Shown here: positions 12,730-22,200 of the stretch, piece after piece
Numbering within the stretch: position 1 is the stretch's first letter
How the letters are laid out: the number at the start of each line of letters is the position of its first letter
Source: Punctularia strigosozonata HHB-11173 SS5
Taxonomy: Eukaryota; Basidiomycota; Agaricomycetes; Corticiales; Punctulariaceae
NCBI RefSeq assembly: GCF_000264995.1
Contig: NW_006767439.1
Coordinates: forward strand, 165,659 to 229,658
Reading direction: 5' to 3'
Length of the DNA: 64,000 nt
The notes under the pieces: generated by a model
Seen by the model: only the letters and a program-made list of their open reading frames with translations
Databases searched by the model: none
Told to the model about the DNA's origin: nothing
Program-made: the position numbers and the translations under genes

Positions 12730-13515
12730 TCACCGCGCCCTGAGGGTGCGAAGTTCTCGCTGCACATCCCGGATATCACTCCGGTTCCATTGGCCGACCC
12801 AACCAGCCTTGGGGCCACCTTGGACGGTAGAGTTCACGTAGGACCCCGACACGGGCGCGTACTTCCCGCCGCTCAGTTCGTTGATCGACAGGCTACGACG
12901 TCTGCCGGCGCAGGAGAACTGATCGACGACGGGCGGCGTGTCACGGAAGACGAGCTCGGGCGGGACGTTCTCGCCAAGATGGCGCGCTAATTTCGCGAGC
13001 TTGCGGCGGCGGACGAGCGTAGGGTTGGGCGTGGTGGGAGTGCAGGGGGTGGGCGGGATCATCGTGTCGTCGTTGCTGGAGGCCAGCGGAGAAGGGGTGA
13101 TCGGCAGCGCAACCGAGACGGTGGGAACAGCATGGTTGAGACGAAGGAGAAGTGGACGCGGCCGTGGGCCACGGGGCCGCTTCGCCTGCGGCTGGGCATC
13201 GCGGGAGGGCAGTTCCTCCTCCTCGAAGGAGACAAGGGAAGAGGAGGAGGCAGTCGACGCAACGGACGCCAAGGAAGTGACGGAGGTGTTCGCGAAGATG
13301 GACCCGTATCGTCTATGTTTGCGCCAATCCGCCGAAGGCTCGCTAGAGGGCCCTATTGGGAGCAACGTGATCGGCAAGGCCGTAGACTCGAGTAGCTGCG
13401 GTGTTGCACCGAGGATATCGCCGACTTTGCGCGTGGTACGCATCAGACGGATGCGGTCGACCGAGTCCAGGGTGTTGTATGTCGGGGGGAGGTTAACATA
13501 AAGAGTCGCGTCCAT
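12730..13515 (-). CDS. Unrecognised basic, Pro/Ser-rich protein
   Basis: A single uninterrupted frame of 261 residues begins MDATLYVNLPPTYNTLDS and ends WVGQWNRSDIRDVQRELRTLRAR. I do not recognise a family. It has an N-terminal part that looks folded (SVDRIRLMRTTRKVGDILGA), a low-complexity Ser stretch (VTSLASVASTASSSSLVSFEEEE), a basic patch (KRPRGPRPRPLLLRL), Thr-Pro repeats (MIPPTPCTPTTPNPT), and a C-terminal segment with a Trp pair and a likely amphipathic helix. Basic patches and TP sites would fit a nuclear, CDK-regulated protein, but that is only inference. The length of the frame and a coherent start support a real gene. A Harbinger-type transposon begins 259 bp upstream of its start, close to or inside its promoter. 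Confidence 0.7.
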   Translation of the reverse strand: MDATLYVNLPPTYNTLDSVDRIRLMRTTRKVGDILGATPQLLESTALPITLLPIGPSSEPSADWRKHRRYGSIFANTSVTSLASVASTASSSSLVSFEEEELPSRDAQPQAKRPRGPRPRPLLLRLNHAVPTVSVALPITPSPLASSNDDTMIPPTPCTPTTPNPTLVRRRKLAKLARHLGENVPPELVFRDTPPVVDQFSCAGRRRSLSINELSGGKYAPVSGSYVNSTVQGGPKAGWVGQWNRSDIRDVQRELRTLRAR

Positions 13516-13770
13516 GGTATATGGATCGTCGGATGTATATTCTCTGGAGATGACCTCAGCGATGAGTTCAGTCCACGGGTGTAAATAGAGCGCTCACTTG
13601 GAAGATAATACGCGTATATTATGACGAGGAGTATGCAAGAAGTAGGATAACCGAGACAAAGTGGGATCAGGAAGTCAGGCACGGAACGCCGTACACAGTA
13701 CAGGGAACAGCGAGAGGTGACAGTCCAAGCATGCTGCAGGTGTTATAGTGTTGGAGAACAAAAGGACACG
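13516..13770. other. Promoter-side spacer before transposon
   Basis: This is the 255 bp between the start of the leftward gene at 13515 and the transposon target-site copy at 13771. It contains short AT-rich stretches and no frame with recognisable content. Confidence 0.35.
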
Positions 13771-13773
13771 AAT

Positions 13774-13971
13774 AGTCCTACTCAATAATGGATTTCCGGT
13801 CGTCGATTTCCGGTGCGCATGAGTGAATGAGCTTGAGAGCGTGTGATGCCATCTGTCAATGACGTCATCGGCCGAGTCGGCATTGACACGTGAGCTGCGT
13901 TGACGCTCGTGGCAATTAGAGCTCCGCGCGAAATTTGCGTCGCGTTCAGCGCGGTCGACGCGGTCGCGTTC
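13774..13971 (+). repeat. Left terminal inverted repeat of the Harbinger-type element
   Basis: It matches the reverse complement of 17777-17975. The outer 155 bases differ at one position (c/t near 13867); beyond that the match decays with small indels. An internal direct repeat, gatttccgg, occurs twice within the first 40 bases and may be a transposase binding site. Confidence 0.92.
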
Positions 13972-13984
13972 TGTCTCACTGACC

Positions 13985-15793
13985 ATGGCCCGAACACGCG
14001 TCCATGTTCGCCGGAGCAAAGCCAACAAAAGCATCCCTTATTGGAAGCGGCTATTTGCTGTCACATGCGGAATGTTTGCAGAAGCAGAAGACGAGATGGA
14101 TGAGCTGGACGCTGCAGCCATGCTTGTCCTGTCCATCAACACCAAAAAGAACTACGAACGTGGTAGGCCGTTGGGGTAGAAGGGGTCCAGTACAAGGCAC
14201 CTCAAGTTGAGGAGTTCTTCAGTCTTCTGCTGGAAGGCTTCAGCGAACGTCGGNNNNNNNNNNNNNNNNNNNNNNNNNNNNNNNNNNNNNNNNNNNNNNN
14301 NNNNNNNNNNNNNNNNNNNNNNNNNNNNNNNNNNNNNNNNNNNNNNNNNNNNNNNNNNNNNNNNNNNNNNNNNNNNNNNNNNNNNNNNNNNNNNNNNNNN
14401 NNNNNNNNNNNNNNNNNNNNNNNNNNNNNNNNNNNNNNNNNNNNNNNNNNNNNNNNNNNNNNNNNNNNNNNNNNNNNNNNNNNNNNNNNNNNNNNNNNNN
14501 NNNNNNNNNNNNNNNNNNNNNNNNNNNNNNNNNNNNNNNNNNNNNNNNNNNNNNNNNNNNNNNNNNNNNNNNNNNNNNNNNNNNNNNNNNNNNNNNNNNN
14601 NNNNNNNNNNNNNNNNNNNNNNNNNNNNNNNNNNNNNNNNNNNNNNNNNNNNNNNNNNNNCGAAGCTGGATGCGGTGAGCTAGGATAAGACCCGGGTGAG
14701 GATGAAATCACTCACAGTCCCTTCAATAGCATGTCCCGTGCTGCCTTCTGGCGTATTCATGATCTCATCAAGGATGATCCCGTCTTTGAAGGGACTCGTT
14801 TCAGGCCTCAGCGACCTGTCAAATTCCAAATGGCCGCATTCTATATACAAACTGGTGGCATGACAGCAGCTCGAACCGGTGATGTTATCGGTGTTGCAGA
14901 AGGAAGTAGCTTCCTATATTTCAGCCGTGTCACAAGAGCACTTCGACACCTCAAACCGGAGTATCTTAGCTGGCCAAACATGCAATGACGTGAACAAATC
15001 AAGGAGTACATGTCCAAGTGGGGCTTTCCGGGATGTATTGGTGTCGGTGATGGCTCTCTACTGAGACTGGTCAACCGCCCGCTTCAAAACCCATACTCAT
15101 ACTGGTGCAGAAAAAAGTTCTACGCTGTGAGTAACAGTTCTTTTACTTGGTCTTGTGCTCACAAGATTATCAGCTCTCGATACAAGCAATCTGTGATCAT
15201 GAAGGTCTCATTATTAGCTACGAGCTTGGCTGGCCTGGATGCCTCACCGATGCAACAATCTTCAAACAATCTCGTTTGTGGCTACGTCGCGATGAGTATT
15301 TCCAAGATGACGAGTTTATCATGGTTGACAAAGGTATGGACTTAGTTCTGCTTTGATATCATTACTGACACAAGGTAAAGGTTATCCATTGTCAATGTAT
15401 ACTATCCGCCCATTTGCAGACCCCGACCTCACCACAGATTCAATCGAGTCGACCCGCCGCAAACGCTGGAACCAGCGGTTGTCATCAAGACGAATTGTTA
15501 TTGAACACACCTTTGGACAGCTTAAGGGCCGCTTTCCCTACCTTCGCACCATTCCAGGCCGCGACCTTTGTCGCATCAACCGCACCATTGAGGCACTTAT
15601 GGTTTCGCACAACATCTTGACTTTATTCGGGGATGACCCAACACGCATCAGTGACTTCAATGCTGATGAAGAGCCTCGTGTCACACGCCACCTGCGGCGG
15701 CTCAGGCAGAATGAGATTGCGGAAGAGACCGATAATGATCTCTACCGCTCAGGTTTATTGCGTCGCAAATTACTTATGGATCAGATGTTATAG
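13985..15793 (+). CDS. PIF/Harbinger DDE_4-type transposase, split by assembly gap and carrying one in-frame stop
   Basis: Exon 1 begins at 13985 (MARTRVHVRRSKANKSIPYW). After an intron near 14161-14188 the protein enters the N gap. It resumes after the gap (SRAAFWRIHDLIKDDPVF, FRPQRPVKFQMAAFYIQTGG), then GCIGVGDGS, GWPGCLTDATIF and RIVIEHTFGQLKGRFPYLR, which supply the D, D and E of a DDE_Tnp_4 nuclease. Two further introns (about 15130-15173 and 15335-15374) join in frame. A TGA at 14986-14988 interrupts the frame between SWPNMQ and REQIKEYMSKWGF; the reading frame is the same on both sides, so this is a single nonsense change (or sequencing error) in otherwise intact coding sequence. The protein would cut and rejoin DNA at the element's ends in the nucleus. 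The last residues are LLRRKLLMDQML. Confidence 0.85.
14254..14660. other. Assembly gap (407 Ns)
   Basis: The run of N lies inside the transposase gene, so part of its N-terminal half cannot be read. The real length of the missing piece is unknown. Confidence 1.
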
Positions 15794-15903
15794 AGGAGAC
15801 GGTGTATGGAAAGATAAGCTAGATTAGTCTAGAATGAAATACGAGTGTATACCATCTAACTTTTGGGATCTAGCAAGAAAAATCAACAAAGAGGCAAAAC
15901 AGA

Positions 15904-17770
15904 CTAGAGCCCACCATCGGCATCAGCCTCCTTCTTGAGTGTTTCGGCCATAACTTTGCCAATCTCCTTCAGAGTTGGATCAGGAGAAGAAAGGAATTCA
16001 GCAACCTTTGTCCAGTTCTGCAGCCGGAGCTCACGTCGGCGCTCACGATGAAGCTCAGCTTCGCGTTTAGCTTGCTCCTCGCGAAGACGGAGATCTCTCT
16101 CCTCGTACTTGGTCTTCTCCTTCGCGCGGTCTTGGATGCTCGCAACAAGCGATCTGAGCATGTCATCATCCGATGCATCGCGGCGTAATCTCTTGCGGCA
16201 GCGCTCGTCGGACTCTTCGTCATCGGAGACAGATGTGGCTTCATTCAGCGGGTGTGCACGAATGACCTCAGGACTGTCGTGAGCCCTACAGAGACAGTCA
16301 GTATGAGGATCTCGTATGCAGTAAATACATACACAGAATCAATGGCGCGATAGATATCAGTCTCGCGAAAGTCCTCGAGTGTTGCACGCGACCACTTGCT
16401 CTGCGAACTTTTGCTGCGCAGAGGTTGACCGGGTTTGGTGTCGGTCTCCGTGTCATCCAAGCCTTCGACATCCGACTCGTCACCGTCGCCTCCGCCAGTC
16501 TCCTCCTCCAACCTGCGGGCAGCCTTGTACTGGCCGAAAAGCTGGTCCCATTTGCGCTGGACCTGCTCCGCAGTTTTGCGACTGCTCAAGAAATCCTGCG
16601 AGATCTGAGATGGGATGGCGGAGATCAGATTTTGCAGACAATGCAGAAGGAGACAGCCTACCTTCATGAAGTGTCTGCCCCGCTCAATCTTGAATTCCTG
16701 CCAGATCTCCTCGCGACAGATATAGTCGACGAGGATCTTCGTCTCCTCTTCGCTCCACTTCCCTTCCATGCTGGCCATAACACGCTCCCTCATACCCGGA
16801 GTGAGCTCCTTGATGTCCTCATCCGACTCTCCGCCAGCTCGCGCATTCTTGCGTGAGCGAGACCCGGCACCTTTCGCTGGCGTCTTCTTCGGCTTTGTGT
16901 CTCCTTTGGTGCCCATCGCGGGACCCTTCGCACCCGCCGCAACACCCTTCGCATCCGCCGCGATCCCCATCGCATCCGCCGCGATCCCCTTCGCATCCGC
17001 CGCAACACCCTCCGTACCTGCCGCGATGCCCTCCGCACCCGCCGTGATGCCCTCCGCACCCGCCGTGATGCCCTCCGCACCCGCCGTGATGCCCTCCGCA
17101 CCCCCCGCAGTGCCCTTTGCACCTGCCGTGACGCCCTTCGCACCCTTTGCGCCATGGGTCTCGCCCGTCGTGCCGTGATTTGTGTCCGTCGTGACGCGGT
17201 ATGCATCCTTTCTGTCGTAGTATGTGTTCGCGGCGGATTGGCTCGTGTTCATGACGTCTCGGTTCGTGTCTGGGGCACCGCCGTGTACAGTTACAGACCG
17301 GCCACGGCCTCGGCCTCGGCCACGTCCGCGACCACGACCACGGCCACGCTGGGTAGGTGTCTTCGGGCACGACGGCGTCTGGTGGTTGGAGATCTCCACG
17401 AGGACAGCTTCAGCGTGCGTGACTTCTTCCTCGAAAAGCGCAGACTTCGGGCTTTGAGTTGGTGGAGGTTGGATAGCCCGGCTATCGGCCTGGGGATTGG
17501 CGGCTTGATTCGACTAGTTCAGATTTCGCAGGCTCAATGACTATAGTGGGCTAACTCACCTTGTTCTATAAGAATTCCACCTGTCTCTAACTCCATGTTG
17601 TTGCAGTCGAATGCAGGTCCTAAGTACTCCAAGGGCTGGTGGCCTGGAAAAGGGTAGTTCTCCTGCGTGTATCCTCCAGCCTGAGAGAAGTTCAGAAGTT
17701 CGTGCAAGCCAAGCTGCATAGCAGCCTCATCGACGAATGCAGGGTCAAGGGAATCAATGCTGAAGTCCAT
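15904..17770 (-). CDS. Myb/SANT-like DNA-binding protein of the Harbinger-type element
   Basis: It starts at 17770 (MDFSIDSLDPAFVDEAAMQ) and ends at 15904 (AETLKKEADADGGL), with introns near 17504-17556, in the HFMK/ISQDF region (about 16605-16661) and near 16284-16335. After the acidic N-terminus come about ten Arg-Gly dipeptides (AT-hook-like) and then a run of 7-residue repeats such as AEGITAG. A Myb/SANT-like domain follows, with WSEEETKILVDYICREEIWQ and KTAEQVQRKWDQLFGQYKAA. A charged coiled-coil-prone tail (DLRLREEQAKREAELHRERR) ends the protein. In Harbinger elements this partner binds the transposase and the subterminal DNA. It is convergent with the transposase gene, 110 bp apart. 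Confidence 0.82.
16905..17150 (-). repeat. 21-bp minisatellite inside the Myb-like gene
   Basis: About a dozen tandem copies of a 21-bp unit (for example gccctccgcacccgccgtgat on the + strand) encode 7-residue repeats AEGITAG, AEGIAAG, AKGIAAD and variants. The central copies are identical, which points to recent unequal exchange or slippage. Copy number probably varies between strains and between copies of the element. Confidence 0.88.
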
Positions 17771-17776
17771 GGTGAA

Positions 17777-17975
17777 GTTGTCGACCGCGTCGGCCGCGCT
17801 GAACGCGACACGAGATTTCGAGCGGAGCTACAATTGCCACGAGCGTCAACGCAGCTCACGTGTCAATGCCGACTCGGCCAATGACGTCATTGACAGATGG
17901 CATCACACGCTCTCAAGCTCATTCACTCATGCGCACCGGAAATCGACGACCGGAAATCCATTATTGAGTAGGACT
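17777..17975 (-). repeat. Right terminal inverted repeat of the Harbinger-type element
   Basis: This is the inverted partner of 13774-13971, ending ATTGAGTAGGACT followed by the target copy AAT at 17976-17978. The start codon of the Myb/SANT-like gene (17770, minus strand) lies just inside the repeat, so the repeat probably carries its promoter. Confidence 0.92.
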
Positions 17976-17978
17976 AAT

Positions 17979-19079
17979 GGACAGATCTGAAGGTAACCAG
18001 TGCTTTTGTGGTGAGTCCGAGCGGGTCCAATTCGAGCCATCTCCATTGTTGTTTGCTCGAGGCGCGGGAGAGAGAATCGACCCCAACATTGCAGCACAAG
18101 GTCACAATAAGAAAGCGGTGTGACAACAATGATTGTAGAAATTGTCCCACGGTTCTCAAGTGTCACACCAACCGATTGTTTGTGACAGTCGCTTGGGCCA
18201 AGTTCCCTTGCATATGCGCACAATGCTGCCAATGCATCCGCTTTGCTCGCTGGACAACCTCAGCATTTCCAAATGACTGGGCATATTGATCTACATCGTA
18301 TAATACAGCTTTGCGATGATTGGTGAGGTTGGCAATCCGGTCATTCGGAAGATTAATAGACTGGATCCGGAGTCACCTCGATCACTGTCTGGTGCCAGGA
18401 CCACCATGTATGGACTCCCTGACCGCCCGGGAGTCCATACCGCGGTCGGTGTACTTGTCGCTCGACATCTGGTTGTTCTCTGTCGGATGCTACCATTAAC
18501 ATGCGCCACCCTATGCACCAGAAGACCCGGAACATACTGCTGGTTTGTGTAGGCAGATGAGGCGCCTCTGCAGACGACTTCTGGCCCTGCATATACATTA
18601 TTCCTGCAGTCCCAATAATACCGACGACCGTAGCGACCGCCTACGCAATGCACCCGGTCAGCTACACATTAGGTCAGTCAAAATATCACACAACGCACGA
18701 GACTTCGGCTGTGTGGACTGGTGCTCATGGTGATCTGCCAGTGGGTGATGTTCAATGTGTTTTAGATCAGTCTTTGCATACAACACCCCTTAAGCACGGA
18801 CAGGTTGGCCGGATGAGCTATAAGTGACGTCATGATATGGCTTGGTCGTGGCGCTCGTCATCAAAGAGTGGCGCCGTACTCCTCCTCACGTAAAAGTGCC
18901 CACCTGGGGAGCACCTTCTACAGTACTTTACAGGTAGTACGGAACATGAGTAAGCTGCAGGGCGGCCCGTAAAAATAAGCTACAACAACTATTCCTAGGG
19001 AACATGGCACTGTCTGTAAGTCTTGGGCTACATCGTTGGTTTGAATACAGTTCATGCGAAGGCACGTCCACAAACATTC
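17979..19079. other. Long intergenic region between transposon and RLI1
   Basis: I see no gene I can support. A leftward frame around 18353-18650 includes a hydrophobic stretch (AVATVVGIIGTAGIMYM) and stays open for about 80 codons, but it has no start context, no exon partners and no family I recognise. The region just right of the transposon is otherwise ordinary in composition. Confidence 0.4.
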
Positions 19080-21372
19080 TTAATCCTCGAGAAAGAAATA
19101 ATTGCCAGCCGCTGTACATAGAATGAGTATTGCAATCGACGCTAGATACGAATGATGACTTGCCCTTTTGCTCCCGATCTTTGACACTGTCACGCTTGTT
19201 GACGCGCGGTCGGAAGTTGGTGGGATCTCGTCGGAAGGTGATCTCGAGAGAAGCGAGGAACTTGTTCATGCCGGTCAGGAGCGATTGCGGTCTGTGAAGC
19301 CTCAGAATTGAGTTTCAATGGCCAGCATAATAATCAGAGCAGACTCACGGGTTTGCGCTGGCTTCTAAAGCGGGTTTACCCTCGAAGACGATGACACGAT
19401 CAGCGAGATACGTCGCCATGATGAAGTCATGCTCGATGACGAAGGCGGTCTTCTTCGCATGGAGGATGAATCGCTTGATGACCTTGCTGGCGATGATACG
19501 CTGCTCGGAGTCCAAGAATCTGGTCGCAAAAGGTGTTAGCGAAAGCGCACCAGTACCACCGAAATTCGCCTTACGAGGAAGGCTCGTCCAGCAGGTAGAC
19601 TTGAACATTCGGCTTTCCGAGAGCAAGCACGATGGCCACACGCTGCAGCTCTCCTCCGGATAGCGTCTTTACCTCTTGATCCATGATGTTCTCCAGGTTC
19701 ATCGGCTTCAGCACGTCTGTCTGGAATTGCGGGTGCATGAACGCAGCCCTGATTTGCTTCAACAGCAGCATGCGAACGGTGCCTGGGAACTTCGGCGAAA
19801 TCGTCTGCGGTTTGAGCGATACGGCGAGCTGTTGGGCAGGTTTGCCCTCGTCCGGCTCGAGCACTCCGGCAAGAAGTCGGATGAACGTCGTCTTGCCCAT
19901 GCCGTTCTCGCCAAGCATAACGATGATCTCGGAGTCCGTGAACGAAGAGCCTTCCACGGAAATCTTGAAATTGCCGAGAGTCTTCGTCATGGAGGGGTAG
20001 TTGTAGTGCCGGGTTTTGTCAAGGACGAGTTCTTCGGCAGTTTCGACCATCTTGAAGGAAAGAGCTTCCTCACGGAAACGCAAGTTCTCCGTAGGGATGA
20101 AACCGTCCAAAAATATGTTGATACCTACGCGACACCGACGTGAGCATACTGGAAGCGAATCAGTGGAGCTAACGGACCTTCTCGCACGGACGCAGGCATG
20201 GTGACCACACCGTACATAGACGGTTTACCGTAGAGACAGCAGACAAAATCGGAAAGGTAATCAAGCACAGCAAGATCGTGCTCGACGGCGATGACATAGC
20301 AGTCCGGCGCGAGAAGACTCCGAATCACTTCAGCCGCCTTCAGTCGCTGCTTTATATCGAGGTAAGAGGATGGCTCGTCAAACATGTAGCTGAAAGCGAC
20401 GTGATCGATATCTGTCCCTGATCGACGTATGAGGATAACAGACTCACACGTTGGCCTTTTGGATGCAAGACATCGCGATGGCGAACCGCTGCAATTCTCC
20501 TCCTGACAATTGGCCGACTTCTCGGTCCAGAACCTCATTCAGTTCAAGCTCGTCACATATCTTTTCCTTGTTGTTTAGCTCCAGTTTCGAGTCAAGCATC
20601 TGGCTGACGGTCATATTCCCCTTTATCGCCTTCGGGATGTGGTCCACGTATTGCGGTTTGATGAGTGCCTTGATGTTGTCTTCGAGCACCTTCGTGAAGT
20701 AATTCTGGAGTTCAGATCCACGGAAGTACTTAAGAATTTCTTGCCAGTCCGGAGGGTCCTAGATGGGCGGAATGGGTCGTGTGATGGGTGAGCGTGGACG
20801 TATTGCGCACATCGTAACGTCCGAGGTTTGGCTTGAGTTTGCCGGCCAGGATCTTCAGCGCAGTACTCTTCCCAATACCGTTCGTCCCTACCAGCCCAAG
20901 GACCTGCCCGGGGCGAGGTGTTGGTAACCGATGCAATTTGAAAGCGTTCGCGGTGTATCGGTGCGTGACTTCAGATTCCAAGTTTGTAGGCAGATTAATG
21001 ATAGCGATGGCTTCGAAGGGGCATCTGACCAGGATCCGTCAATGGGAATAGGTTTAACTGATGGTGGGACGTACTTCTTTACACAGATACCACAACCGAT
21101 GCATAGAAATTCGGATATGAAGGCAATCTTATCTGAGGGCTTGACCTCTATACACAACTTGCCTGATCGCGTCCTCAGCGTCGAAAGCACGAGTGATATC
21201 GACGCTTCACTTACCCATTTTCACTACAGGACATGACTGGAAATCATGTATGAGAGTTAGCATCACCGATCGGACGAATCACGATACACACTTTTTTGCA
21301 TTCTTGGGCGCATCGCTTCGGTTTGCATCGATTCGAGTCGACGATAGCAATACGTGTGATCTTGTCCGCCAT
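19080..21372 (-). CDS. RLI1: ABC-type ATPase Rli1/ABCE1, ribosome recycling factor
   Basis: The start is at 21372 ([21 protein letters not shown]) and the stop at 19080-19082 after AGNYFFLED. The N-terminus has the ferredoxin-like Cys clusters for two 4Fe-4S centres ([15 protein letters not shown] and [16 protein letters not shown], the latter across introns). Nucleotide-binding domain 1 shows [25 protein letters not shown] and [10 protein letters not shown]. The hinge follows, and domain 2 shows [26 protein letters not shown] and LLDEPSS with [20 protein letters not shown]. The C-terminus has the family's [14 protein letters not shown]. The protein splits post-termination 80S ribosomes in the cytosol, acting with eRF1 or Dom34, and is essential in yeast. 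The last intron (19112-19163) has a GC-AG boundary; only that splice gives the conserved ending. It shares a 245-bp divergent spacer with the Atg43-like locus. Confidence 0.95.
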
Positions 21373-21617
21373 GTTTACTGTCCTTTACAGCAGCGAACGG
21401 GTCCTCGGGACCAAGAAGGCAGATCGATGATGGGTACAAGCAAGCTAAAGGCTGAAGCAGCCTCGTATTAAAGTCCTGATACTTTTGCAGCGCCACCGAC
21501 CACCGCTTCTTGGCTCACGTTATTCCGATCAGGCTATTGGCCGAGCTGCACCGTCTCATTCCGTAGCTTGTGGCATTGTGCATTCTCGACGATATTGTTG
21601 GACGGAAAGGCTGTGTC

Positions 21618-22200
21618 ATGGCCACCCAGGACCAGATTAACGCGTGGTATGCTGGTCAACGGTATGCGGGGCGTGACGAACCCCCACATCTTCGCCCAAA
21701 GGTTGTCCGCGTGTGTATCGACATTCCCCATGTGCTCACGCAGATCATGCAGGAGAGGAATCACCGAAGAAGAAGCTCGTCTCTGAAGCTACTTGCAATC
21801 CCAGACATGCGATTTGAAGCTACGTACTTAAGGAACATCCGACCATACCTTCACCTCCCTGAGCCGAGCTCTCATGGCGCATGTGAGGAGCCATGTCATC
21901 TACCAGAACTCCCTTAGTGATGATCTCCAAGCCATCCATTCATCAGGAGATGAAAAGCGGCTGGAAGGGCTACACCATGATGAACCACATCACGAAGTGC
22001 GGATTGAATGGGGCAAGGTAGCTTGGGTCACGACCCGTGATTATATACTGAGCCCGATGATGTGGTGAGTGGCCTCCTCTGTGAGTCACTTCTAGATGTA
22101 CTCATCTCGCCCCAAGGGGAATGGGGTCACACCTCCTCATGCGCCTCGGTGCTATCTGGTTGGCTCCGATTCGGGAGTATTGGCGTGGTCAATCCGCGAA
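21618..22200 (+). pseudogene. Atg43/DUF1770-like gene with several apparent frame breaks
   Basis: Pieces of one fungal protein lie in order on the + strand but in changing frames: MATQDQINAWYAGQRYAGRD with EPPHLRPKVV (21618 on), GITEEEARL (about 21750), AIPDMRFEATYLRNIRPYLH (about 21795), EWGKVAWVTTRD (about 22008) and MGSHLLMRLGAIWLAPIREY (22121 on). The IPD-RFE-YLR block and the WG-VAWVT-RD block recall the fungal family DUF1770, now linked to the S. pombe mitophagy receptor Atg43; this is from memory. I could not find GT-AG introns that restore the frame at most of the changes, so the locus is either decayed or carries sequencing indels. It is divergent from RLI1. If functional it would be a membrane protein of the mitochondrial surface. 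Confidence 0.42.

Larger units (their letters stand above)
13774..17975. mobile_element. PIF/Harbinger-type DNA transposon with two convergent genes
   Basis: The element is 4202 bp in the assembly, including a 407-N gap. It is bounded by inverted repeats of about 200 bp that start AGTCCTACTCAATAATGG and is flanked by the same three bases, AAT, at 13771-13773 and 17976-17978. The first 155 bases of the two repeats differ at one position, so the copy is young. It carries a DDE transposase (+) and a Myb/SANT-like protein (-), the two-gene set typical of the PIF/Harbinger superfamily, in which the Myb-like partner helps bring the transposase to the nucleus and to the DNA ends. The 3-bp duplication size also fits, although the usual target there is TWA. 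The transposase frame has one in-frame stop, so this copy may need a partner copy to move. Confidence 0.92.

Noticed and set aside
16768-17178. Antisense 136-codon frame of Ala/Pro repeats
   Set aside because: It is the complement of the 21-bp minisatellite in the Myb-like gene.
18353-18653. Possible small membrane protein right of the first transposon
   Set aside because: One hydrophobic stretch only; no consistent gene model could be built.
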